Origin: Phenylobacterium sp.
GTDB lineage: Bacteria > Pseudomonadota > Alphaproteobacteria > Caulobacterales > Caulobacteraceae
Reading direction: 5' to 3'
Assembly (NCBI RefSeq): GCF_030646615.1
Contig: NZ_JAUSLG010000047.1
Span: forward strand, 1 to 64,000
Length of the DNA: 64,000 bases
Shown: piece after piece, positions 19,320 through 27,008 of the stretch
Numbering within the stretch: the first letter of the stretch is position 1
Layout of the letters: every line of letters begins with the position of its first letter
Notes under the pieces: model-generated
Told to the model about the DNA's origin: nothing
The model's database searches: none
Seen by the model: only the letters and a program-made list of their open reading frames with translations
Program-made: the position numbers and the translations under genes

Positions 19320-19372
19320 GCGCGTTCTCCAGATATAAGATTTCCCGCTCATGGCATGCCCCCGCCAGGGCG

Positions 19373-20293
19373 TCAAGGCGCGCCTAGAGCAAGAAACTGC
19401 CTCCACTGGTCTTCCGGGGTCGTGGCTGAAACCCGCGGCCAGTCCGCGGTCTGGTTGCGGAACCAGGTGGCCTGGCGCTTGGCGTAGCGGCGGGTCTCCT
19501 GCTGGGCGGCGGCGAGCGCCTGGCCCCGGGTCATCTCGCCGGCCTGCCAGGCGGCGACCTCTCGCAGACCCAGGGCCTTCATCACCGGCAGGTCGGGATC
19601 AAGCCCCCGGGCGATCAGGCCCGAAACCTCCTCGACCGCGCCGGCCTCGAACATGGCGGCCAGCCGCGCGTCACAGCGGGCATAGAGCGCGTCACGCGGC
19701 GGCTCGACGACGACACCCCGCCAGTCCCCGGGGGCCAGAGGCGCGGTGGTGGCCGCCTGAAGGTCGGACAGGGAGCGACCGGCGGCCAGATAGACCTCCC
19801 AGGCCCGCACCAGCCTCTGGCGGTCGCCCGGCGCGATCCGGGCCGCAGCCGCCGGATCGATCTCGCCCAGGCGCGCCCGGAAGGCGGCCTCGCCCAGGGC
19901 GTCGAACTGCGCCCCGGTCTGGGCCCGAATGTCCGGTGCGGCGGCGGGAATGTCGGCCAGGCCGTGGGTGAGGCTGCGGAAATAAAGGCCTGTTCCCCCC
20001 ACCAGGATCGGGCTGGCGCCGCGGGCGCGGATCCCGGCGATGATCGGCAGGACGGCGCGACGCCAGGCGCCGACGGACCAGGCCTGCGCTCCGTCGGCTA
20101 CGCCGAACAGGTGGTGCGGCGCCTCGGCCATCTCTTCGGGCGTCGGGCGGGCGCTCAGGACCGACAGGTCGTCATAGAGCTGGATGGAGTCGGCGTTGAC
20201 GATCTCGCCGCCGATTTCCCGGGCCAGGCGCAGGGAGATCGCCGTCTTGCCGCTTGCCGTCGGCCCGCCGATCAGCCAGATGCGGGGCTCCAT
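19373..20293 (-). CDS. miaA: tRNA dimethylallyltransferase
   Basis: MiaA transfers a dimethylallyl group to A37 of tRNAs that read UNN codons. There are 306 residues. The N-terminal P-loop is GPTASGKT, followed by DSIQLYDDLSVLSARPTPEEMAEAPHHLFGV, LVGGTGLYFRSLTHGLADIP, and the C-terminal RRYAKRQATWFRNQ block that contacts tRNA. The start is the ATG at 20293; residues encoded upstream in the open frame are antisense to serB. That ATG overlaps the serB ATG on the other strand inside a single CATG. Confidence 0.95.
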   Translation of the reverse strand: MEPRIWLIGGPTASGKTAISLRLAREIGGEIVNADSIQLYDDLSVLSARPTPEEMAEAPHHLFGVADGAQAWSVGAWRRAVLPIIAGIRARGASPILVGGTGLYFRSLTHGLADIPAAAPDIRAQTGAQFDALGEAAFRARLGEIDPAAAARIAPGDRQRLVRAWEVYLAAGRSLSDLQAATTAPLAPGDWRGVVVEPPRDALYARCDARLAAMFEAGAVEEVSGLIARGLDPDLPVMKALGLREVAAWQAGEMTRGQALAAAQQETRRYAKRQATWFRNQTADWPRVSATTPEDQWRQFLALGAP

Positions 20294-21185
20294 GGAAATC
20301 GCGCTCACCCTTGTCAGTCCGCAGGAGGCCGCCCTTGCCGCGGCCGCCGTCCAACTAACCCAAGCGCTCGCAGGCGCGCAGGCCCGCGTCAAGGAACCGC
20401 GACCTTTGGGTCCGGGGGCGGTGGACCTGTCGGTGGAGGCGGAGGCGCTTGCGCCGGTGCGCGCCGCAGCCCAGGCCGCCCTGTCGCAGATGCCGGTGGA
20501 TGTCTGCGTCCAGCCCTGGGCCGGGCGGCGCAAGCGGCTGCTGATCGCTGACATGGATTCCACCATCATCGGCTGCGAGTGCATCGACGAACTGGCCGAC
20601 TTCGCCGGGGTCAAGGATCTCGTCTCGGAGATCACCGAGCGGGCCATGCGCGGCGAACTGGACTTCGAGGCCGCCCTGCGCGAGCGGGTGGCCATGCTGA
20701 AGGGGCTGCCGCTGTCGGATCTGCAGCGGGCCTATGACGAGCGGGTGGCGCTCAATCCCGGCGCGCGGACCCTGGTGCGCACCATGGCCGGAAGCGGCGC
20801 CCGCTGCGTCCTGGTCTCCGGCGGCTTCAGCTTCTTCACCACCCGCGTGGCCCAGGCCGCGGGCTTCCACGCCCAGCGGGCCAACACCCTGATCGAGGCC
20901 GGCGAGGTCCTGGCGGGCGAGGTGGGTGTTCCGATCCTCGGCCGGGAAGCCAAGCTCTCAGCCCTGCGCGAAGAGGCCGCCGCCCATGGCCTGGAGCTGT
21001 CGGCGACCCTGGCGGTGGGCGACGGGGCCAACGACCTGGCGATGATCGAGGCCGCCGGCCTGGGCGTCGCCTATCGGGCCAAGCCGGTGGTGGCGGCCCA
21101 GGCCCACGCCAAGGTGGACCACGCCGACCTGACCGCGCTGCTCTACTTCCAGGGCTATGCGGCGAGCGACTTTGTCACCGACTGA
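20292..21185 (+). CDS. serB: Phosphoserine phosphatase SerB
   Basis: SerB dephosphorylates phosphoserine in the last step of serine synthesis. The 297-residue protein has an N-terminal ~85-residue region and the HAD core. That core includes the nucleophile motif DMDSTIIGCECIDELADFAG, LVSGGFSFFTTRVA (motif II) and VGDGANDLAMIEAAGLGVAYRAKP (motif III/IV). The ATG at 20292 is used because the MEIALTLVSPQ start is typical for alphaproteobacterial SerB, and the extension upstream is antisense to miaA. It is divergent from miaA with no intergenic space. Confidence 0.95.
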   Translation: MEIALTLVSPQEAALAAAAVQLTQALAGAQARVKEPRPLGPGAVDLSVEAEALAPVRAAAQAALSQMPVDVCVQPWAGRRKRLLIADMDSTIIGCECIDELADFAGVKDLVSEITERAMRGELDFEAALRERVAMLKGLPLSDLQRAYDERVALNPGARTLVRTMAGSGARCVLVSGGFSFFTTRVAQAAGFHAQRANTLIEAGEVLAGEVGVPILGREAKLSALREEAAAHGLELSATLAVGDGANDLAMIEAAGLGVAYRAKPVVAAQAHAKVDHADLTALLYFQGYAASDFVTD

Positions 21186-21233
21186 AGCCAACCTTGATTT
21201 CGCATCGGGGGCGCCTCGGACTATGAGCCTGCC

Positions 21234-21905
21234 ATGACGCTTCCCCGCCCCTGCGCCGCCGTCGTGTTCGACATGGACGGCCTGCTGATCGATTCCGAAC
21301 GCCTGATGCTCGAGGCCATGGGCGGCGCGGCCCTGGCCATGGGCAAGGAGCTGCCGTTCCCGGTGTTCCAGAGCATGGTCGGCCTGACCCATGCGGCGAG
21401 CGACGGCATCCTCATCAACCACTTCGGTGAGGGCTTCGTGCTCGACGACTATGTGGCGGACGTGCGGGCGCGGTTTGTCGAGGCGCACAAGGCTGGGGTG
21501 GCCCTGAAGGCCGGCGTGATCGAGATGCTGGACCACCTGGACGCGGTCGGCGCGCCGCGGGCGGTGGCCACCTCGTCGCGCATGAGATCGGTGGAGACCC
21601 ATCTGGGTCAGGCCGGACTGCTGTCGCGGTTCGACGCCTTCATCACCGCCGAGAGCGTCACCCACGGCAAGCCGCACCCCGAGCCCTATCTCAAGGCCGC
21701 CGCAGCGCTCGGCATGGATCCCCGCGACTGCATCGCCCTGGAGGACAGCCACAATGGCGTCCGCGCAGCGGCGGCGGCCGGCATGATGACCATCATGGTG
21801 CCCGACATGCTGGAGCCCAATGATGAGATGCGGGGTCTGTGCGTGCGCATCGCCCAGGACCTGCACGAGGTCCGCGACCTGCTGGCGGTGATGGTCCGCA
21901 AATGA
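21234..21905 (+). CDS. HAD-superfamily hydrolase (beta-phosphoglucomutase/phosphatase-like)
   Basis: The 223-residue protein has all four HAD motifs: VVFDMDGLLIDSE (motif I with the two catalytic Asp), ATSSR (motif II), HGKPHPEPY (motif III Lys) and CIALEDSHNGVRAAAAAGM (motif IV). A helical C1 cap sits between motifs I and II. The closest group is the subfamily IA phosphatases/beta-phosphoglucomutases, which act on small phosphorylated metabolites. The substrate cannot be read from sequence. It lies 48 bp after serB and may be co-transcribed with it. Confidence 0.88.
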   Translation: MTLPRPCAAVVFDMDGLLIDSERLMLEAMGGAALAMGKELPFPVFQSMVGLTHAASDGILINHFGEGFVLDDYVADVRARFVEAHKAGVALKAGVIEMLDHLDAVGAPRAVATSSRMRSVETHLGQAGLLSRFDAFITAESVTHGKPHPEPYLKAAAALGMDPRDCIALEDSHNGVRAAAAAGMMTIMVPDMLEPNDEMRGLCVRIAQDLHEVRDLLAVMVRK

Positions 21906-21907
21906 AA

Positions 21908-21937
21908 AGCCCCCGATCCGGCTAGGGATCGAGGGCT
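21908..21937. terminator. Bidirectional terminator between HAD gene and hflC
   Basis: The arms are AGCCCCCGATC (21908-21918) and GATCGAGGGCT (21927-21937), with one mismatch and an 8-nt loop. On the minus strand the hairpin is followed by TTTTC, so it best fits the end of the hflKC transcript. On the plus strand it follows the HAD stop by 2 bp. Confidence 0.65.
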
Positions 21938-21960
21938 GATCTGTCTGGCTTAGCCGAGGC

Positions 21961-22857
21961 TTATCGCGTCCCGCCCGGGCCCCGCTCGAAGTAGCGGAAG
22001 AACTGGCTGTTCGGCGACAGGACCATGGTCGCATCCCCTTGGCCGATGGAGGCCTCATAGGCCTGCATCGAGCGGTAGAAGGAGGCGAAGCTCGCATCGC
22101 GGCCGAAGCTCTGGGCATAGATGCGCGTCCGCTGCGCATCGCCTTCGCCTCGGATCTGGTCAGCCGTTTCTTGTGCGGTGGCCAGGGTGATGGTCACTTC
22201 CTTGTCGGCCTCGGCGATCCGCTCGCGCTTCTGCTGCTCACCGACGGCGCGGATCTGGGCGGCCTGCTGCTGGCGGGCCGTCTCCATCCGACGATAGGTC
22301 GCCGCCATGTTTTCCTGCGGCAGGTCTGCGCGGCGAATGCGGACGTCGATCACTTCGATGCCGAGCCGCGAGGACGCCGCCCGAGCGCGGACGTCGGCGA
22401 GGGTGTTGGCCATCACCCCGCTTCGGGCGCCGGAGATGATGTCGCTGGACGTGGCCGAACCCAGGACCTGGCGAAGGGACGAATTGACCAGCCGCTGGAT
22501 GCGGTCGCTGGCTGTCCGGTCGTCACGCAGGGTGCGGTAGTACTGCAGCGGCTCGCTGATCCGGTAGCGGATGAAGGCGTCCACCACCAGGCGCTCCTGA
22601 TCGGCGGCGATGACCTCTTCCTCTTCGGTCTCCAGGGCGATGTTGCGCTTATCGAAGCGCAGCACCTGTTCCATGAACGGAACCTTGACCTTGAGCCCGG
22701 CGGTGGCTTCCGGACCGGCGTTCACGACCCGGACGGGATCGCCCAGGCGGACCACGATGGCCTGTTCGCGCTGGTCCACCACGAAGAAGGTGTTGGCCAG
22801 GACGATCAGGGCGACCACCGCGGCGATCGCGTAGGGGATATAGCGGCGGTTCATCAT
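21961..22857 (-). CDS. hflC: HflC, FtsH protease modulator (SPFH/band 7)
   Basis: HflC pairs with HflK in a large membrane complex that encloses and modulates the FtsH protease. The 298-residue protein has an N-terminal TM helix (YAIAAVVALIVLANTFFVV), then the SPFH domain (VDQREQAIVVRLGDPVRV ... RYRISEPLQYYRTLRDD). A long helical region with EQQKRERIAEADKEVTITLATAQETADQIRGEGDAQRTRIYAQSFGRD follows, typical of HflC. Two ATGs stand in tandem at the start; the first overlaps the hflK stop. No degP gene follows here. Confidence 0.95.
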   Translation of the reverse strand: MMNRRYIPYAIAAVVALIVLANTFFVVDQREQAIVVRLGDPVRVVNAGPEATAGLKVKVPFMEQVLRFDKRNIALETEEEEVIAADQERLVVDAFIRYRISEPLQYYRTLRDDRTASDRIQRLVNSSLRQVLGSATSSDIISGARSGVMANTLADVRARAASSRLGIEVIDVRIRRADLPQENMAATYRRMETARQQQAAQIRAVGEQQKRERIAEADKEVTITLATAQETADQIRGEGDAQRTRIYAQSFGRDASFASFYRSMQAYEASIGQGDATMVLSPNSQFFRYFERGPGGTR

Positions 22858-24038
22858 TGGCTGCTCCTCACGCCCGGGGCAGCTGAACCGGTTTCCGCTG
22901 GCGTCGCGGTGGCCGCAGGGGCGCTTGTGCGAGGCCGGAAGACATCAGGCGGCAGGATGATCGGGGCGCTGGCGCCGTCGGAATCGACGATCACCTTGTT
23001 CGAGTTCTGCAGAACGCGCTGCATGGTCTCGATATAGAGGCGCTCGCGGGTCACCGCCGGGGCTGCGCGATACTCCGCGTAGATCTGGTCGAAGCGCGAC
23101 GTCTCACCGGTGGCTTCACGGACAGCCTGTTCGCGATAGGCTTCGCCGGCCTGGGTGATGCGCGCGGCGTCACCCTTGGCCTCGTTGACCACCCGATTGA
23201 AGTAGGCCTCGGATTCGTTACGGGCCGATTCCGCGTCCTGGCTGGCGTTGAAGACATCGCGGAACGCCGCGATCACTTCCGACGGCGGGTCAGCATTGCG
23301 GATCTGCACTTCCACCACGCTCACGCCGGCGCCCCAGGAATCCAGGGTCTGCTGCATCAGTTCAGCCGCCTGGGCCTGCACCGGCCCACGGCCGCGGGTC
23401 AGGATGTAGTCGAGCTGTGAGCGCCCGACGACCTCGCGCATGGCGCTTTCGGCGACGGCCTTAACCGACTCCTCGGGGTCGCGGATGGTGAAGATGAAGC
23501 GTGGGGCGTCGGCCACCCGCCAGGTGACGCTGAACTTCAGGTCGATGATGTTCTCATCCCCCGTCAGCATCAGGCTCTGTTCGGGGTCCGCCGCCTCGGA
23601 CGTGCCGCCGATGTCGATACGGTTCAGGGAGGTGACAGGCACCTTCTCCACGCGCTCGATGGGGCTGGGAAGCCGGTAGTTCAGGCCTGGACCCGCCGAA
23701 CGGGAATAGGCGCCGAAGGTGGTGATCACCGCCTGTTCATTGGGCTGGACCAGATAGAGGCCCGACAGCGCCCAGAGCGCAAAGGCGATGGCCGCCACGG
23801 CGGCGACCGCGCCAGGGCGGATCTGATCGCCGCCGGGGCCGCCGAGGAAGTTGCGCATGCGCGCCATCAGGCGCTCAAGCAACTGGTTGAGGTCGGGCTG
23901 GGGGCCACGGGGTCCACGAGGGCCACCGCCGGATCCGGGGCGCCTTGGGCCTCCCGGACCGCCCGACCCACCAGAACCGCCGCCTTGCTGCGGCGGATTT
24001 CCCCAGGGGCCGGGGTTTACGTTGTCATTCCAGGGCAT
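22854..24038 (-). CDS. hflK: HflK, FtsH protease modulator (SPFH/band 7)
   Basis: The partner of HflC has 394 residues. A Gly/Pro/Arg-rich cytoplasmic N-terminus (MPWNDNVNPGPWG, then G-G-S-G-G repeats) is followed by one TM helix (AVAAVAAIAFALWALSGLYLV). The SPFH domain (VQPNEQAVITTFGAYSRSAGPGLNYRLP) and an Ala/Glu-rich helix come next. The ATG at 24038 begins the conserved MPWND/NPGPWG start; the frame upstream of it has no conserved sequence. The operon hflK-hflC has a 4-bp overlap. It is divergent from the Mrp gene across a 163-bp gap. Confidence 0.95.
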   Translation of the reverse strand: MPWNDNVNPGPWGNPPQQGGGSGGSGGPGGPRRPGSGGGPRGPRGPQPDLNQLLERLMARMRNFLGGPGGDQIRPGAVAAVAAIAFALWALSGLYLVQPNEQAVITTFGAYSRSAGPGLNYRLPSPIERVEKVPVTSLNRIDIGGTSEAADPEQSLMLTGDENIIDLKFSVTWRVADAPRFIFTIRDPEESVKAVAESAMREVVGRSQLDYILTRGRGPVQAQAAELMQQTLDSWGAGVSVVEVQIRNADPPSEVIAAFRDVFNASQDAESARNESEAYFNRVVNEAKGDAARITQAGEAYREQAVREATGETSRFDQIYAEYRAAPAVTRERLYIETMQRVLQNSNKVIVDSDGASAPIILPPDVFRPRTSAPAATATPAETGSAAPGVRSSQ

Positions 24039-24201
24039 TCTTTTTGTGCGTCGTCTTTCTGGGTCGCGTCGTCGGGGGACGTCGGGTGTGTCGGCGTATC
24101 TCGGCGCGGCCGCGATCTTGGGTCCGCCAGGGCGGACTTGTAAACCGGCGCTTACAGCCGGATATGAGACGGCCAAGCCGCCAACGCAAGCCGAAGCCGA
24201 C

Positions 24202-25386
24202 ATGAACACATCACGCCTGCCTGACCGCGACGCCCTGCTGGCGCTCCTCGACGGGGTGCTGGACCCCCGAAGCGGCAAGGGGCTGGTGAGCGCGGGCCTG
24301 GTCCAGGGGCTCTCGGTGCGGACCGGTCGGGCCGGCTTCATGATGGAGGTCGCGCCGGGGCTGCTGGAGCTCTACGAACCGGTCCGCGCCCAGGCCGAGC
24401 AGGCGCTTCGCCAGGCGCCCGGCGTCGAGCAGGCCCAGGTGGTGCTGACCAATTTCGATGGGCCCAGCGGCGCTTCGCCAACGCCGCCGGCCACGAACAC
24501 GACCGCCGAAGCGCCGCCGGCGCCAGGCGTGACCCGGGTGCGCAAGGGCGCGCGGCTGGCCAATGATCCCCAGGCCGCGCCCTCGCCGCCGCCCAACGCC
24601 ACGCGACCGGCCCATGTGCGGCGGGTGATCGCCGTGGCCAGCGGCAAGGGCGGGGTGGGCAAGTCCACCGTCTCGGTCAGCCTGGCCGCGGCCCTGTCGG
24701 GCCTGGGCCTGCGGGTCGGCCTGCTGGACGCCGACGTCTACGGGCCGTCAGCCCCGCGGATGCTGGGGGTGGACGGGGATCCGGAATACCATCCCGAGAA
24801 GAAGCTGATCCCCCTGGAGGCCTGGGGGATCAAGGTCATGTCCATCGGCTTCATGGTCGATGAGGGCGCGCCGATGATCTGGCGCGGTCCCATGGCGTCC
24901 TCGGCCGTGCGCCAGATGATGCACGAGGTGGCCTGGGGCGAGGAGGCCGCGCCCCTTGACGTGCTGGTGGTCGACATGCCGCCGGGCACCGGCGACATCC
25001 AGCTGACCCTGATCCAGAAGATGAAGCTGGACGGGGTGATCATCGTCACCACGCCTCAGGAGATCGCCCTGATCGACGCCCGGCGGGCGGCGTCCATGTT
25101 CCAGAAGACCGGCACGCCGATCCTGGGCGTCATCGAAAACATGGCCTATTTCGCCGATCCGGCCACGGGCGTGCCGATCCCGATCTTCGGCCAGGGCGGC
25201 GGCGCGACCGAGGCCGAACGCCTGGGCGTGCCCCTGCTGGGCCAGATCCCCATCGACGTGGCCCTGCGCCAGGCCTGCGACGACGGCCGGCCCCTGGGGG
25301 TCACCGCCCCCGACAGCGGCCCGGCCAGGGCCTTCCGCCAGGTGGCCGAAATGCTGCGCACCCGCCTGGGCCTGGCCCGCGGGTAG
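24202..25386 (+). CDS. apbC: Mrp/ApbC-family iron-sulfur cluster carrier protein
   Basis: This P-loop ATPase holds and transfers Fe-S clusters to apo-proteins. There are 394 residues. An N-terminal DUF59/MIP18-like domain (about 1-95) is followed by a Pro-rich linker and the Mrp core. That core has the deviant Walker A SGKGGVGKST, GLLDADVYGPSAPRMLG, MIWRGPMASSAVRQM and VDMPPGTGDIQLTL. The expected CxxC of Mrp proteins is not evident: the region reads VIENMAYFADPATGVPIPIFGQGG, where many homologues have a Cys pair. The ATG at 24202 is the first start before conserved sequence. It is divergent from hflK. Confidence 0.92.
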   Translation: MNTSRLPDRDALLALLDGVLDPRSGKGLVSAGLVQGLSVRTGRAGFMMEVAPGLLELYEPVRAQAEQALRQAPGVEQAQVVLTNFDGPSGASPTPPATNTTAEAPPAPGVTRVRKGARLANDPQAAPSPPPNATRPAHVRRVIAVASGKGGVGKSTVSVSLAAALSGLGLRVGLLDADVYGPSAPRMLGVDGDPEYHPEKKLIPLEAWGIKVMSIGFMVDEGAPMIWRGPMASSAVRQMMHEVAWGEEAAPLDVLVVDMPPGTGDIQLTLIQKMKLDGVIIVTTPQEIALIDARRAASMFQKTGTPILGVIENMAYFADPATGVPIPIFGQGGGATEAERLGVPLLGQIPIDVALRQACDDGRPLGVTAPDSGPARAFRQVAEMLRTRLGLARG

Positions 25387-25394
25387 GGCGGGCC

Positions 25395-25499
25395 AGAGCC
25401 TGGCGATCAGACGGAACCGTCTGATCGTTGAACCAGGCTCTAAATTCTAAGACTCGAGCGCGTTCCGATAACCGGTTCCCACTTATCGGAACGCGCTCC
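25395..25499. repeat. Double-hairpin intergenic repeat, copy 1
   Basis: There are two successive hairpins. The first has outer arms AGAGCCTGG/CCAGGCTCT and a near-perfect inner stem GATCAGACGG-AA-CCGTCTGATC. The second has 16-bp perfect arms, GAGCGCGTTCCGATAA and TTATCGGAACGCGCTC, around the loop CCGGTTCCCAC. It fills the gap between the convergent apbC and MFS genes and could end both transcripts. A second full copy is at 47711-47825 and a partial one at 11181-11210. Confidence 0.85.
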
Positions 25500-25509
25500 A
25501 GGCGGGGCG

Positions 25510-26889
25510 TCAGGCCGCCGCGTTGTCGCGGGCGTCCAGGGCGGCGCGGATGACGGCGTGCTTTTCGGCGTTCATGCCGTAGCCGAAGAAGCAGGCCCCG
25601 CCGATCAGGACGAAGATGATCGGCGCGAACAGGTAGCACATCTCCAGGCCAAAGATGGCGTCCGGCGTATTGGTGACATTGTCGGCGGCGTTGTAGCCCA
25701 CCAGGGACAGCACCGGGAAGATGATGCCCACGGAGATGGCCGCGCCGACCTTCTGGGTGCTGGTCACCATGGCGTAGAGCAGGCCGGTCTGCTCCTTGCC
25801 CTGCTCGAGTCGGATGGCGTCCCCCACATCGGCGACCATGGCGCGGACCAGCACGACGAAGGCGCTGGCGGTGAAGCCGACGGCGAACATGCCCAGGGCC
25901 GTGGGCAGGAAGAGGCCCTTGGGAATGACCATCAGGATCGTCTGGAACACCGCATAGGCCACCGTCGCGCCCATCAGGGTCTGGTGCTTGCCGAAGCGCT
26001 GGGCGAGCTTGGCCCAGACCGGCGCCCCCAGCAGGCCGGCGCCGATGAAGGGCACCAGCAGGATCGAGACCTGGGCGTAGTTGAACGCCTTGGCGTCGTG
26101 GAAGAAGAACACATAGATGGCCGCCGTCGTGCCGGGACCCAGCGCCAGGGCGAGGTCGGCCAGGATCAGGCGGACCATTTCCGGCCGCTTCAGGGCCTGC
26201 CAGTATTCCCGCAGGTCGAAGGTTTCGGCGGCGCTCCTGGGCGCGACCTTTTCCGGCGAGAGCAGCACGCAGAAGGCGGTGGTCAGCGGAATGCCGATGA
26301 TGATGATCCAGCCGATGGCCGGCATGCTGGCCGCAGAGCCCGGCTCGATGGCGCCGCCGGTGAGGGCGGGCAACAGCAGCAGGCCGACCGCGCCGGCCAC
26401 GCCCACGGCGTGCATCCAGCCATAGACCCGCGAGCGCTCATCATAGCTGGTGGCGATGGCCGAGGCCCAGGCCGCATGGGCCAGGGTCACGATCGACAGG
26501 GCGGAATAGATCACCAGCAGCCAGAGGATCAGATAGCCTTCGCCCGCCCCGACCGGCGGATTGAACAGTTTGTAGGCCCCGAACATCATGATCGGCACCC
26601 CGCCGATCACCCAGGGCCGGTAGCGGCCGATGGGGGTGCGGGTGCGGTCCATCAGGGCGCCGACGATGGGGTCGAAGGCGATGTCGATCAGCCGCACGAT
26701 GGTGAAGGCCGCGCCCACGGCGATCAGGCTGATCCCGATCTCGCCGGCGAAGTAGCGCGGCAGGAAGACGCCCAGCGCCAGGGCTAGCACGGCCAGCGGA
26801 ATGCCGGTGCTCGAGAAGGCCAGGACTGTGACGAGGGATAGACGGCCACCGCCGCGGGGCGCAGCCGCGCCCAGGGTTGAAGCACTCAC
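25510..26889 (-). CDS. MFS sugar:cation symporter of the GPH (MelB-like) group, paralog 1
   Basis: This 459-residue membrane protein has about 12 TM segments. It shows the MFS_2/GPH signature in the first half (YFAGEIGISLIAVGAAFTIVRLIDIAFDPIVGALMDRTRTPIGRYRPWVIGGVPIMM). Known members move glycosides, pentosides or hexuronides with Na+ or H+. The GTG at 26889 is chosen because GGAG stands about 9 nt before it, and the first conserved helix begins soon after. It is related along its whole length to the next gene upstream. The substrate is unknown; no sugar-catabolic gene adjoins it. Confidence 0.85.
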   Translation of the reverse strand: MSASTLGAAAPRGGGRLSLVTVLAFSSTGIPLAVLALALGVFLPRYFAGEIGISLIAVGAAFTIVRLIDIAFDPIVGALMDRTRTPIGRYRPWVIGGVPIMMFGAYKLFNPPVGAGEGYLILWLLVIYSALSIVTLAHAAWASAIATSYDERSRVYGWMHAVGVAGAVGLLLLPALTGGAIEPGSAASMPAIGWIIIIGIPLTTAFCVLLSPEKVAPRSAAETFDLREYWQALKRPEMVRLILADLALALGPGTTAAIYVFFFHDAKAFNYAQVSILLVPFIGAGLLGAPVWAKLAQRFGKHQTLMGATVAYAVFQTILMVIPKGLFLPTALGMFAVGFTASAFVVLVRAMVADVGDAIRLEQGKEQTGLLYAMVTSTQKVGAAISVGIIFPVLSLVGYNAADNVTNTPDAIFGLEMCYLFAPIIFVLIGGACFFGYGMNAEKHAVIRAALDARDNAAA

Positions 26890-26953
26890 TGGAACGTCTC
26901 CAAATCTATGATTTTGGCGCAAGCTTGGCTGCGCGATTATGTGGTCAAGCAAA

Positions 26954-26983
26954 CGCCCGCTTGCGGCGGGGCGCAAGCGGGCG
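26954..26983 (-). terminator. Terminator hairpin between the two GPH symporter genes
   Basis: Perfect 12-bp arms, CGCCCGCTTGCG (26954-26965) and CGCAAGCGGGCG (26972-26983), enclose a 6-nt loop. On the minus strand TTTGCTTG follows. It lies after the upstream symporter gene and before the start of the downstream one, so the two paralogs may be separate transcripts. Confidence 0.65.
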
Positions 26984-27008
26984 GGAAAGATATAACAGCG
27001 GTTACTTT

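Noticed and set aside
24039-24201. A small gene in the hflK-apbC gap
   Set aside because: No ORF with a plausible start, ribosome site and composition was found; the gap is best read as a divergent promoter region.
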